From positions 186,001 through 250,000 of the forward strand of contig NZ_JAMLJL010000003.1 of NCBI RefSeq assembly GCF_023634845.1: a DNA stretch of 64,000 nt, written 5' to 3'. The DNA is from Flavobacterium amniphilum. GTDB lineage: Bacteria > Bacteroidota > Bacteroidia > Flavobacteriales > Flavobacteriaceae. Positions 6,472 to 14,851 of this stretch are shown here, piece after piece (the stretch's first letter is position 1; every line of letters begins with the position of its first letter). A model generated the notes under the pieces. The model saw nothing but the letters and a program-made list of their open reading frames with translations, was not told the DNA's origin and did no database searches. The position numbers were made by a program, and so were the translations under genes.

Positions 6472-9273
6472 ATGAAGAAAAAACTCTTTCTTATCAGCCT
6501 AATTCTATCATTATTCGCATTTTTTTCCTCAAGTGCTCAGAATAACATAAAAATCACAGGTGTTATACAAGATGCTGGCACACATGAAAACATCTACGGT
6601 GTTAAAATAGCATTAGTGCCCATAACCGGAGAAAATGAAATCAACTCAACGTACACTGATATTACAGGTAATTTCATTTTAAAAACCAGAATTTCTGAAA
6701 ACCGGATTAAGATCAGTTTTCTAAATTACAAAACTACTTACATAAAGGTCAATGAAGTTTCCCTACAAGGCAATAGCACTTTAGACTTGCAAACCATATT
6801 TTTAGAAAGTGATATTGAGAAACAAATTGAAAACACTTCATCAATTGTCGATGTTGTTGAAAACAGAAAATCTCCAATTGCTTCTTCCACACTATTAAAT
6901 TCTGATATCCAGGCACAAAGCTCAAACAAGGATTTCATCGAATTTTCCAATGATATGTCAGGAGCATTTGTATCCAGAATGGGTGGTGGATTTGGTGATT
7001 CCCAATTACGTGTCAGAGGTTTTGAACAAAACAACCTGACCCCAATGATTGATGGTATCTCTTTATATGATTTAGAAAATGGAAATGTGGATTGGAGTGG
7101 CTTTATGACTATCAATGATGCCATTAGCTCAATTCAGTTACAAAAAGGACTTGGTGCCTCTAAATTAGTAAACTCTTCAGTTGCAGGAACTTTAAACTTA
7201 ATTCTAAAAGATGCTTTTAGCCCTAGGGGAGGAAGTCTGTTTACTGCTACAGGAAACAATGGATACAAAAAATTTGGTGCCTCTTATGGAACAGGAAGAT
7301 TAGAAAATGGATTCGGTCTTAATTTCATGCTTACCAATGTTTCAGGAGATGGTTATATTAAAAATACCGATTTTAATGCAACCGGTTACTTCATCGCTTT
7401 TGGTTATGAAAATCAAAAACATAATTTACAATTTAAATTATTTGGAACACCACAATGGCATAACCAAAGAAATTCTTCAATTGGATTGAACCAATATTTT
7501 GATCAAAATAATACCAATCTTAACACAAGATACAATAGAGATTGGGGGTATTATCAAAATAACCCATATGCCGCTGAAAGCAACAACAGCCACAAACCAA
7601 TTGCGACTTTACAATGGGATTTCAAATTCAATGATAATGACCAGTTATCTGCAAAAGTTTACGGATCAAAAGGGAAATCAACAGATATAAGAATGAATGG
7701 TAATACAATTTTTACCAATGATTCTCCTTATTTAACTTCAGAATTTGGGCAGTTTAACAATACTGCACAGATTGATTTTGATTATATTTCAGGTTATAAT
7801 CAAGGACAACTGCCTTATGACAGATACAGCAACACCCCTGCTATCTATAGAGCTGCAATAAACGGGAAATACTTAAACTCAATTGTTGAAGATAGAATCT
7901 ACACCGGTATTTCACAAATTGCCAACAATAAAGAAATCAATTCGTACGGTGCAATTATCAACTTAGACAAACAAATTGGAAAAATCCTTAAAGTAAACAC
8001 AGGTCTTGACTATAGAAAAACAGAATACAACAACTATAGAACCTTAGAAAACTTATTTGGAGCTGACGGGTATGCCGTAACGAACAATTACAACGATTTA
8101 AACACAACACTAAATGCTTATAACCAAATCGTTAACACTACTGTTTCTTCCCAGGATAATATCTGGAAGATCTTTGATAAAACAGCTAATTCATCAAAAG
8201 TAAACTATGATTTTACTTCAAATATTGATTATTTGGGAGCCTATGTGCAAGTTGAAGCAAACTTCAACAAAGTAAATATTTTAGCTCAAGGTGGTTTTAA
8301 CAGACAATTTTTAAGTCGTACTACGAACAATCTTTTAACGAATACAACCCACAATTCAGCGTCTGTAAATATTGACGGTTATAATGCTAAATTAGGGATC
8401 AATTATAACATCAATGAAAAACACAACCTTTGGGCAAATGGTGGTATCGTTTCGAGAGCTCCGATTTATACGAACATTTTCTCAAGTTTCTCAGATGTTC
8501 CTAATAAAATATACAAAAACGAAGATTTTAAGTCTGCTGAAGCCGGTTACGGATTTTCAACATCTAAAATCAACTTTAAATTAAACGGTTATTTAGCTTT
8601 CCACGAAGATTCAACAATTCCATATGCGAATAATACTTCTGGATTTTTTGGAGCAACAACCGGCATCAACAAAAAGAACTATGGTGTGGAAGCAGAATTA
8701 ACTGTCAGACCAACTAAAACCATAAATATTTTCAGTACAGTATCTTATGGTGAATGGAAATATACATCCGATGCTAAATTCACCTATTACGGTTCCAACA
8801 GAGAAGATGTATTATATGTAAAGGATAACTACATAGGAGGTATGCCTCAAACAATGGTCAATTTAGGAGCATCAGCTTACTTATTTAAAGGATTCCAATT
8901 GGGTACAAAAGCAAGATTCCATGATCGTTTGTACACAAATGCACCAATTGAAAAATTTGACCCGGTAACCTATACTTACTTTTTCAACTCGGTTATTGAA
9001 TTACCAAACTACTTGGTAGTAGACTCATTCTTAAAATATGATTTGACTTTACAAAACGAACACAAACTTAGTCTTTGTTTCAACATGGATAATGTATTAG
9101 ACAGAACCTATTTAATGGAATCCAACACCAGTTATGGTTATAACCAACAAATACCAAACACAACTTCAACCTATGGTCAAGTGTTTGGTGCTTATAAAGG
9201 TGTAGCCAAAGCCAACAATGCCTATTTCGGATTTGGAAGAACTTGGAATTTTGCAGTTAGATATAATTTCTAA
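6472..9273 (+). CDS. TonB-dependent outer-membrane receptor
   Basis: 933 residues. Signal peptide 1-22 (ending SSSAQ), a carboxypeptidase-regulatory-like beta-sandwich at about 25-115 (IKITGVIQDAGTHENIYGVKI...TDITGNFILK), a plug domain at about 120-250 (LRVRGFEQNNLTPMIDGISLYD, GAGTLNLIL-like SVAGTLNLILK) and a 22-stranded barrel ending in NFAVRYNF with terminal Phe. It imports a ligand across the outer membrane using TonB energy. No SusD partner follows, so it is not a standard glycan-uptake pair, and no siderophore or cobalamin genes are adjacent; the substrate is unknown. It is transcribed alone, with its own -7 box and terminator. Confidence 0.95.
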   Translation: MKKKLFLISLILSLFAFFSSSAQNNIKITGVIQDAGTHENIYGVKIALVPITGENEINSTYTDITGNFILKTRISENRIKISFLNYKTTYIKVNEVSLQGNSTLDLQTIFLESDIEKQIENTSSIVDVVENRKSPIASSTLLNSDIQAQSSNKDFIEFSNDMSGAFVSRMGGGFGDSQLRVRGFEQNNLTPMIDGISLYDLENGNVDWSGFMTINDAISSIQLQKGLGASKLVNSSVAGTLNLILKDAFSPRGGSLFTATGNNGYKKFGASYGTGRLENGFGLNFMLTNVSGDGYIKNTDFNATGYFIAFGYENQKHNLQFKLFGTPQWHNQRNSSIGLNQYFDQNNTNLNTRYNRDWGYYQNNPYAAESNNSHKPIATLQWDFKFNDNDQLSAKVYGSKGKSTDIRMNGNTIFTNDSPYLTSEFGQFNNTAQIDFDYISGYNQGQLPYDRYSNTPAIYRAAINGKYLNSIVEDRIYTGISQIANNKEINSYGAIINLDKQIGKILKVNTGLDYRKTEYNNYRTLENLFGADGYAVTNNYNDLNTTLNAYNQIVNTTVSSQDNIWKIFDKTANSSKVNYDFTSNIDYLGAYVQVEANFNKVNILAQGGFNRQFLSRTTNNLLTNTTHNSASVNIDGYNAKLGINYNINEKHNLWANGGIVSRAPIYTNIFSSFSDVPNKIYKNEDFKSAEAGYGFSTSKINFKLNGYLAFHEDSTIPYANNTSGFFGATTGINKKNYGVEAELTVRPTKTINIFSTVSYGEWKYTSDAKFTYYGSNREDVLYVKDNYIGGMPQTMVNLGASAYLFKGFQLGTKARFHDRLYTNAPIEKFDPVTYTYFFNSVIELPNYLVVDSFLKYDLTLQNEHKLSLCFNMDNVLDRTYLMESNTSYGYNQQIPNTTSTYGQVFGAYKGVAKANNAYFGFGRTWNFAVRYNF

Positions 9274-9285
9274 TTAAATTCTTTA

Positions 9286-9327
9286 TAATAAAAAAAGGGG
9301 CGCTACTTAATGTATTGCCCTTTTTTA
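9286..9327 (+). terminator. Terminator of the TonB receptor gene
   Basis: AAAAAAGGGGC and GCCCTTTTTT arms enclose a loop of about 15 bases and run into T residues, 13 bases after the stop codon. Confidence 0.7.
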
Positions 9328-9544
9328 TTATTACAGATGCTTATTAAACTTTTGCTTTTCCCTTGATCTATCCATAAGACCCCACCAACGCAGATTTTTA
9401 ATCTGAACTTGCTATATAGATCAACCTCTTGCTTCCGTTTTTTTTATAAAAACAACAAGTATCCCAACCTTTCCTCCATTTTTATCATCTTTATCAATAT
9501 AGCCCTTCAGCTATCGCACCCACGTAAACCTTAAACACTACGCT

Positions 9545-10504
9545 ATGAAAAACATTTTTATCACCCTTGGCCTATTACTTACCGTAACCGCCTTCAGCCA
9601 GAAAAAAGACAAAAATGAAGACCGCATCCTTTTTGAAAGAGCACTCGCGCTGCAGGAATTTGCCGATTACGATTTAAGGGACAGAAGAAACCCAGACGAC
9701 ACAATCAGCCTTACAACGGAAGAGAGAATCGAAAAGGATTTGACTAAAGAAATCAGGGAAAAAATTCTTTCTAAAGCAATCGATGGTTATGAGGAACTGA
9801 TCAAAGACTATCCTAAATCAAAACTGATCTTCAGGGCGCTGAACAACAAAGGATATGCAGAGCTTCAATCAGATGATACCGAAAAAGCCAAAGAAACCTT
9901 TTTAAAAGTACTGAACAGTGGGGCAAACGATAAGGAAAAAGGCGGAATTGGTTCCGGAATCATGGCTGAACCTTATGCCAATTACAAAAACAGAGCCTGT
10001 AAAATTTTGGCAGAAATTGAAGTTGAAAATAAAAATTATCAGGAAGCATTACACTATCTTGACCAGACTAAAAAATACCCGTACCGTCATTTTTGCGGAA
10101 ATGAACATGCTGAGAACGATCTCTACATGACCAGAATGTATTCGAAATGCTATCTGGCTTTAAACGACTATGAAAAAGCATATGATGTCTTATTGCCAAA
10201 TATTATCGAAAACGGATTGGCCAGCAACCACTATATTGTCGAATTGGCCTTGGATGCATTAGTAAAAAAATACACAAAAGATGAACTGAAAGTCCAATTT
10301 GAAAATGCTTTCCAAAATATTATCACCGAAAAAGAAACCAGGAATAAAGATGAATACAACTATTATTACATCCGTTTCCTAAACCGGAAAATTCTTCTGA
10401 ATTCATGGGACTTTTACGGAGGATTCGCATCTGAGGAAGAGATGAAAAAGGCTGCAAATAAAATTTTAACCGAATCCGGATTTTACAAATTACTGACCAA
10501 ATAG
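9545..10504 (+). CDS. Secreted TPR-like hypothetical protein
   Basis: 319 residues with a signal peptide (MKNIFITLGLLLTVTAFSQ). The mature part is helical and shows TPR-like pairs: KAIDGYEELIKDYPKSKLIFRALNNKGYAEL, DDTEKAKETFLKVL, NYQEALHYLDQTKKYP and CYLALNDYEKAYDVLL. Such proteins sit in the periplasm or on the outer membrane and act as scaffolds, but no specific role can be given. It is single-gene: a 271-base spacer precedes it with no recognised promoter box, and a terminator follows. Confidence 0.8.
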   Translation: MKNIFITLGLLLTVTAFSQKKDKNEDRILFERALALQEFADYDLRDRRNPDDTISLTTEERIEKDLTKEIREKILSKAIDGYEELIKDYPKSKLIFRALNNKGYAELQSDDTEKAKETFLKVLNSGANDKEKGGIGSGIMAEPYANYKNRACKILAEIEVENKNYQEALHYLDQTKKYPYRHFCGNEHAENDLYMTRMYSKCYLALNDYEKAYDVLLPNIIENGLASNHYIVELALDALVKKYTKDELKVQFENAFQNIITEKETRNKDEYNYYYIRFLNRKILLNSWDFYGGFASEEEMKKAANKILTESGFYKLLTK

Positions 10505-10518
10505 ATTTTATTAATTCC

Positions 10519-10565
10519 GTTGGCATGGATTACTTTACGTTTGTGATCTGTGCCAACATTTTTTT
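10519..10565 (+). terminator. Terminator after the TPR-like gene
   Basis: GTTGGCA (10519-10525) pairs with TGCCAAC (10551-10557), with inner GAT/ATC support, and is followed by eight T residues. Confidence 0.65.
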
Positions 10566-10584
10566 TACAACCTATCCCGGTAGT

Positions 10585-10884
10585 TTATGGAAGGATACTG
10601 GCTTCACCCACCGAAATCTTAAGCCGGAACGAAGGCTGTACTTTTAGCTCTTCCAGCGAAATATAGGAGAGTATGTCTTCCCTGATTTCTTCTTTTTTAG
10701 CTGTTCCCGCAAAAGAGGAAATGATTTCAACCGCTTCATTCAAGGAACTGAACAATATCGTATTAGCTGACTCAGTATCTTTTTCCATCAGTTCTATACT
10801 GAATGACTTGACCGCATTCACATCCAAAGTCTGCACTTCTTTGTATAAAATTTCTGCGAACCGTTCTTTTTTCTCCTGCATCAT
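10585..10884 (-). CDS. Hypothetical protein (99 aa)
   Basis: Not recognised. A cytosolic protein with two predicted helical segments (EKKERFAEILYKEVQTLDVNAVKSFSIELMEKD and LNEAVEIISSFAGTAKKEEIREDILSYISLEEL) and a short beta C terminus (PSFRLKISVGEASILP). It may start at the second Met. A frame on the other strand (10673-10894) covers the same bases but has the skewed composition of an antisense shadow. The gene is alone and convergent with the TPR-like gene. Confidence 0.55.
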   Translation of the reverse strand: MMQEKKERFAEILYKEVQTLDVNAVKSFSIELMEKDTESANTILFSSLNEAVEIISSFAGTAKKEEIREDILSYISLEELKVQPSFRLKISVGEASILP

Positions 10885-10991
10885 GGCCTGTTAGTTTTGA
10901 TGGAGCCAAATTATGTCAAAAAGAAATTTCGCACAATCGCCAATTTCGGGGATTTTTTCCTCACTGTTTTTAAGGATGCCGCCGGAAAATC

Positions 10992-11068
10992 TGTGGCAAT
11001 TTCGTTTTCGAAAACCATTTTGCCACAAAAAGTGTGGCAATTTCATTTTTGATTTTCTTTTTGCCACA
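10992..11068. repeat. Two 36-base TGTGGCAA...TTGCCACA units
   Basis: TGTGGCAA at 10992 and 11033; TTGCCACA at 11020 and 11061. Both units are 36 bases long with 8-base inverted ends, at a 41-base period, and their inner 20 bases are also related. The array lies upstream of the DUF1801 gene. Unit length, TGTG/CACA ends and period match the array at 3837-3966. Confidence 0.8.
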
Positions 11069-11136
11069 AAAAAATTACTTCTCTCTTCGGTAAAAAAAAT
11101 TCTTTTTGTAATTTTAATACTACAAAAAACATTAAC

Positions 11137-11529
11137 ATGGATTTAGATACGCGTCTGTACAACAACAAACAGGAACCCGAAGAACAATTCATCTGCGATA
11201 CACTGGCCAAAGAAATCAACAAAGGGCTTCCGGAAGCAGAAAACAGGATCTGGCACGCCCATCCGGTGTGGTTTTTGGACGACAATCCCGTTGTCGGGTA
11301 CAGCAAACTCAAAGCCGGTATCCGTTTGATGTTCTGGAGCGGCGACAGTTTTGACGAACCCAGATTAAAACCCGGCACCGGAAAATTCAAAGACGCTTCC
11401 ATTTTATATACCGAAGCCGAGCAAATAAACACCGAAGATTTGCAACGCTGGCTGGAAAAAAGCCGCACGATCCAGTGGGATTATAAAAATGTCGTGAAAC
11501 GGAAAGGGGTTTTGGAACGGTTGAAGTAA
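11137..11529 (+). CDS. DUF1801 family protein
   Basis: 130 residues of the DUF1801 (YdhG/Fra-like) fold: LAKEINKGLPEAENRIWHAHPVWFLDDNPVVGYSKLKAGIRLMFWSGDSF, then a C-terminal helix pair. Members are small cytosolic proteins of unknown biochemical function, some related to frataxin in fold. No signal. It stands alone behind the repeat array at 10992-11068; a promoter matching the usual consensus was not found, so any role of the repeats in its control is open. Confidence 0.85.
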   Translation: MDLDTRLYNNKQEPEEQFICDTLAKEINKGLPEAENRIWHAHPVWFLDDNPVVGYSKLKAGIRLMFWSGDSFDEPRLKPGTGKFKDASILYTEAEQINTEDLQRWLEKSRTIQWDYKNVVKRKGVLERLK

Positions 11530-11601
11530 TTATTATATTTTTTAGGCTTCCCGTATAAAAATATCCTTTCAACGCACACCTCAGCATCTGAAAAATAAAT
11601 T

Positions 11602-11609
11602 TACTTTTG
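11602..11609 (+). promoter_or_regulatory. -7 promoter element
   Basis: TACTTTTG fits TAnnTTTG, 27 bases before the ATG at 11636. No -33 TTG at normal spacing. Confidence 0.4.
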
Positions 11610-11635
11610 TGACCGTATAAACACAATGGTAAATA

Positions 11636-11953
11636 ATGAAAGTTGTACTGACTCTTCTGGCATTTCTCATGCTTGTACTTTATGCTCCGGAAATGCCTTT
11701 CATGCCACACTACCAATACAGGCCTGATATGTGGCACCTGTTTTACACGATGGTTACTTTTTGTACAGCTCTTATAATTTGTTTTCTCTGGGCAATTATA
11801 AGAAGACACCAAAAAGAAAATTTCATTCTGATTATCTCGCTTTCCGTTGGCTTTTTACTGTTGAACCAAAATAACGGCAATTGGTCTGTCACCGGATATT
11901 GCAGTATCGCCATTCTGTTTTTATTTTTGTCGGCCAACTCATTTCCAAACTAA
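11636..11953 (+). CDS. Small membrane protein (105 aa)
   Basis: Three predicted membrane segments (about 4-20, 35-55 and 64-98, the last possibly two), with a Met/Pro-rich periplasmic loop (APEMPFMPHYQYRPDMW) and a basic cytosolic turn (IIRRHQKEN). No family recognised. It is followed after 13 bases by the gene at 11967, so they are probably co-transcribed from the box at 11602. Confidence 0.65.
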   Translation: MKVVLTLLAFLMLVLYAPEMPFMPHYQYRPDMWHLFYTMVTFCTALIICFLWAIIRRHQKENFILIISLSVGFLLLNQNNGNWSVTGYCSIAILFLFLSANSFPN

Positions 11954-11966
11954 AATCCTATTAAAA

Positions 11967-12458
11967 ATGACTGTTAAATTTGAATACATAGAATTTGAAA
12001 TCACAGATAATGCAAAATTTGATGATCTGAAAAAAGTCTATGCATTAATCGCCGAAGCAAAACTTGCGGAAGAAATCAAACCACATGAATATTGGCTTAC
12101 CGTTTTTCCGGAATATTCGGTAAAACATTTTTATATCAGAAGTAACCAATTGAAACCTGCATTTGAAACTGCTGAAAAAAATGATGGCGTTTGGCCTTTC
12201 GAAGGAATTGTCGACCATTTAGTTGAAGACATGGATGTTGAATACCTGGAATGCACCCGGGACGGAAACAAAGGCCGCATCGAATTTGATGCCTGGGGTT
12301 ATCCGTACGGAGGAGTCGGCGGTTTGATTGTATTCCTGAATTCATTTGGCTGCAAAGCCACAGTAGCTGATGAAGGGGGCCTGTTTTTCAAAATAAAATG
12401 GGAATCTGAAAATGTTTTTTCATACATCGAAATGCCGCATCCACACAGAAACAATTAA
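11967..12458 (+). CDS. Hypothetical protein, first of a tandem paralogue pair (163 aa)
   Basis: Cytosolic alpha/beta protein without signal or membrane helix. It shares a clear pattern with the next gene: YIEFEI, FDDLKKVYALIAEAK, EYWLTVFPEY, FYIRS, WPFEGIVDHLVEDMDVEYLECTRDGNKGRIEFD, and GGLIVFLNSFGCKATVADEG. The invariant-looking core is EDMDVxYLEC followed by GNKGRI. I do not recognise the family. The side-by-side duplicates with moderate divergence suggest an old duplication kept by selection; similar architecture is common for immunity proteins, but no toxin gene is near. Conserved Trp, Glu and Asp in the core would be the first residues to look at. Confidence 0.75.
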   Translation: MTVKFEYIEFEITDNAKFDDLKKVYALIAEAKLAEEIKPHEYWLTVFPEYSVKHFYIRSNQLKPAFETAEKNDGVWPFEGIVDHLVEDMDVEYLECTRDGNKGRIEFDAWGYPYGGVGGLIVFLNSFGCKATVADEGGLFFKIKWESENVFSYIEMPHPHRNN

Positions 12459-12481
12459 CCCTCATTAAAATCATACAAGTT

Positions 12482-12514
12482 ATCCGGTTCACTTTTGATC
12501 CGGATTTTTTTTTT
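12482..12514 (+). terminator. Terminator after the first paralogue
   Basis: ATCCGGTTCA / TGATCCGGAT stem (one mismatch), four-base loop, then ten T residues. The second paralogue therefore probably has its own promoter. Confidence 0.8.
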
Positions 12515-12607
12515 ACTCTCTCCCAACCTTTACAAAAAAATAGTCATCATTATATATGATGGTCGTCGCATCATCAGGAATAAATGTCAAATATTAATCT
12601 CCGTAAG

Positions 12608-13249
12608 ATGGAAACTAAAACCGCCTATATCGAATTTGAAGTTGGAGATGAAGAGAAATTCAACGACATGAAAAGGGTTTACGAAGTAATCGCCGAAGCA
12701 AAAAACACAGGAAAACCAAGACCGGATGAATTTTGGCCGGACGTATTCCCTGACTATGCTTTAAACTGCTTTTACATCCGCAGCAAACGCTTCGCGGACC
12801 GGAACGAAATTACAGAACGAAATGATTTGATCTGGCATTTTGAAGGCATAATCAATCATTTACAGGAAGACATGGACGTCAAATACCTGGAGTGTAGTAA
12901 AACCGGAAACAAAGGCCGTATCCGTTTTTTAACCGGAAGTTCCAACTATGGCGGTTTTACGGGACTGGTTATGTTTTTGAATTCTTTTGACTGCAAAACT
13001 TTAAAAGTTGACGAAGGAACCGAACTTTACAAAGTGTATTGGGAAACCCAAAAGAAATTCTCTTTCAGCTGCATCGACAGAACCTTTGAGAATCTTCCGC
13101 GGATAGCCCAAAAGAAACACTTGGAAAAATCAGGAAAAGAAGAAAGAAGTTTTCGTCAGAAAAACGAAAGCAATGGCATTAAATTGAAACTCCACACCTT
13201 TGTGGATAATCTCTTTCATATAAAATCTTTTATGCAAATGGGAAATTGA
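12608..13249 (+). CDS. Hypothetical protein, second of a tandem paralogue pair (213 aa)
   Basis: Paralogue of the gene at 11967 across its first 160 residues: YIEFEVGDEEKFNDMKRVYEVIAEAK, EFWPDVFPDY, CFYIRSKR, WHFEGIINHLQEDMDVKYLEC, GNKGRIRF and GLVMFLNSFDCKTLKVDEG. It has about 55 extra C-terminal residues that are strongly basic (RIAQKKHLEKSGKEERSFRQKNESNG). The ATG at 12608 was preferred over one at 12584 because it aligns with the paralogue's start. Function unknown. The basic tail could bind nucleic acid or be the remnant of a frame change; the first copy ends where this tail begins. Confidence 0.75.
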   Translation: METKTAYIEFEVGDEEKFNDMKRVYEVIAEAKNTGKPRPDEFWPDVFPDYALNCFYIRSKRFADRNEITERNDLIWHFEGIINHLQEDMDVKYLECSKTGNKGRIRFLTGSSNYGGFTGLVMFLNSFDCKTLKVDEGTELYKVYWETQKKFSFSCIDRTFENLPRIAQKKHLEKSGKEERSFRQKNESNGIKLKLHTFVDNLFHIKSFMQMGN

Positions 13250-13299
13250 TTTTACTGGGTAACAAGTTGGCGCAATGATTTTTTTATCGTGAAATTAAT

Positions 13300-13332
13300 G
13301 TAGCTAAGGTTAAACTTTATTACTTTAGCTAC
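13300..13332. promoter_or_regulatory. Inverted repeat upstream of membrane protein gene
   Basis: GTAGCTAAGGT (13300-13310) and ACTTTAGCTAC (13322-13332) pair at 10 of 11 bases across an 11-base loop. No T-tract follows. It lies 47 bases before the ATG at 13379 and could be an operator or a leader hairpin. Confidence 0.4.
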
Positions 13333-13378
13333 CCCATTTGCTCATTCATTTTCAAAATTAAAATACAAGCCCAAAACA

Positions 13379-13837
13379 ATGATTAAAACAAAGTTTGTTT
13401 TACTTTTTTTTTCAGTTCTTGCCATTATCCTGTTCCCTTTTTCTTTTATTTTATCCGAAAATATTTTTTTTACATCTATAGCTCCGGGCTGGGATACTTC
13501 TTTTTCAAACGGTTATCTGCTTGCTACTTTTATCAAATTCATACTTTTACTATTGGCCATAAGCGGGTATTGGATACTTTCAAAAAACAATCCTGCGGTA
13601 AGCCGTACGTTAGTTGGCACACACCTCTTAACAACAATTCCTTCGGTTATTAATGCTAAATTTTCACTCCTGAACTTAGTCGATTTCGAATCAGGGAATA
13701 TGGAAAAGATCAACAACAGCATTGAATTCTTCGTTGTTATTATTGTATGCCTGAATGTGTTGTTCTTAAGCGGACAGATTTATTTTTGGTTTCATTTTTT
13801 TAAAATCAGAAAGACTTACAGGCTACATTTCAGTTGA
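13379..13837 (+). CDS. Four-helix membrane protein, unknown (152 aa)
   Basis: Four predicted transmembrane segments: residues about 6-26, 43-65, 75-95 and 117-140, with a cytosolic basic end (FFKIRKTYRLHFS). The loop after the first helix is aromatic (SIAPGWDTSFSNGY). The fold resembles small DUF-type inner-membrane proteins, but no family is recognised. It is transcribed alone, with the hydrolase gene starting about 100 bases later behind its own -7 box. Confidence 0.65.
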   Translation: MIKTKFVLLFFSVLAIILFPFSFILSENIFFTSIAPGWDTSFSNGYLLATFIKFILLLLAISGYWILSKNNPAVSRTLVGTHLLTTIPSVINAKFSLLNLVDFESGNMEKINNSIEFFVVIIVCLNVLFLSGQIYFWFHFFKIRKTYRLHFS

Positions 13838-13898
13838 AAACACAACAACGGTAAAAAAATACCTGATTTTAATGATTCCAAATTACAACTGAATTGAG

Positions 13899-13906
13899 TA
13901 AGTTTG
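13899..13906 (+). promoter_or_regulatory. -7 promoter element of lipoprotein hydrolase
   Basis: TAAGTTTG fits TAnnTTTG and lies 34 bases before the ATG at 13940. A small dyad, GGTATA-N6-TATACC, lies directly downstream. Confidence 0.45.
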
Positions 13907-13939
13907 GTATACCGATTTATACCGAATCCGGAATTGTTT

Positions 13940-14815
13940 ATGAGAACCTTACTTTTAGCAACATTGGCAGCTTTGATGATGACAGGCTGCAATAAAACCG
14001 ACTCCAAAAAAATGGCAAACCCAACCAATACCGAAAGCGCGGGCCATTATGCAACCGTGAACGGACTCAAGATGTATTATGAAATTCACGGCAAAGGCTA
14101 TCCGCTGGTTTTAATCCATGGAGGCGGCTCGACCATTGAAACGACTTTCGGCAAAGTGATTGGGGAATTTGCCAAAACGCATCAGGTGATTGCTGTTGAG
14201 ATGCAAGCGCATGGGCGTACCTCCGACAGAAATTCGGAACTGACTTTTGAACAGGACGCCGATGATGTGGCTGCACTGCTTAAAAATCTGAACATTGAAA
14301 AAGCAAATTTCTTCGGATTCAGCAACGGCGGAACGACAGCTTTACAAGTTGCCATCAGACATCCCGAAGTCGTTAACAAGATAATCGCCGGTTCTGCTTT
14401 ATGCAAACGCGATGGTGTCCCAGTACAATTCTGGGATTTTATGAAACAGGCACATTTGGACAATATGCCGCCACAATTGAAAGAAGCTTATAAAAAAGTA
14501 GCGGAAGATCCTGACGGCTTACAGGTAATGCACGATAAAGACGCCAAAAGAATGCTTGACTTCAAAGACATTCCTGACGCACAGATTAAAGGAATAAAAG
14601 CACCAACACTGATCATGATTGGCGACAAAGATGTTATCACAACGAAGCATGCCACCGAAGTTCATACCCTTATTCCAAATTCACAATTGGCCATCATTCC
14701 CGGCGGTCACGGAGAATACATAGGAGAAGTAACAACTCCGCAACATGACGATCTTATTGCTGCGACAATATCCGTCATCAATAAATTTTTGAGCGAATCC
14801 ATTACCGAAAAATAA
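13940..14815 (+). CDS. Alpha/beta hydrolase lipoprotein
   Basis: 291 residues. Lipoprotein signal MRTLLLATLAALMMTGC (Cys17). The catalytic domain is a classic alpha/beta hydrolase: oxyanion segment VLIHGGGSTIET, nucleophile elbow GFSNGG, acid in IGDKDVITT and catalytic His in GGHGEYIG. The order fits esterases or C-C bond hydrolases acting in the periplasm; the substrate is unknown. The ATG at 13940 was chosen because an upstream in-frame start at 13904 would fall inside the -7 box. It converges with the oxidase operon on the other strand, sharing a bidirectional terminator. Confidence 0.88.
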   Translation: MRTLLLATLAALMMTGCNKTDSKKMANPTNTESAGHYATVNGLKMYYEIHGKGYPLVLIHGGGSTIETTFGKVIGEFAKTHQVIAVEMQAHGRTSDRNSELTFEQDADDVAALLKNLNIEKANFFGFSNGGTTALQVAIRHPEVVNKIIAGSALCKRDGVPVQFWDFMKQAHLDNMPPQLKEAYKKVAEDPDGLQVMHDKDAKRMLDFKDIPDAQIKGIKAPTLIMIGDKDVITTKHATEVHTLIPNSQLAIIPGGHGEYIGEVTTPQHDDLIAATISVINKFLSESITEK

Positions 14816-14842
14816 AAAAACGGAGCTTATCGCTCCGTTTTA
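14814..14842. terminator. Bidirectional terminator
   Basis: AAAAAACGGAGC and GCTCCGTTTT flank a five-base loop, with A residues on one side and T on the other, between convergent genes ending at 14815 (+) and 14852 (-). Confidence 0.85.
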
Positions 14843-14851
14843 TATTCTATG

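Noticed and set aside
6472..9273. SusC-type glycan receptor
   Set aside because: No SusD gene follows and no glycoside hydrolases are near.
10673..10894. 73-residue frame on the plus strand
   Set aside because: Antisense to the 99-residue gene at 10585-10884, which has more natural composition.
11387..11812. 141-residue frame on the minus strand
   Set aside because: Spans the DUF1801 end and the small membrane protein gene in antisense; both of those are better supported.
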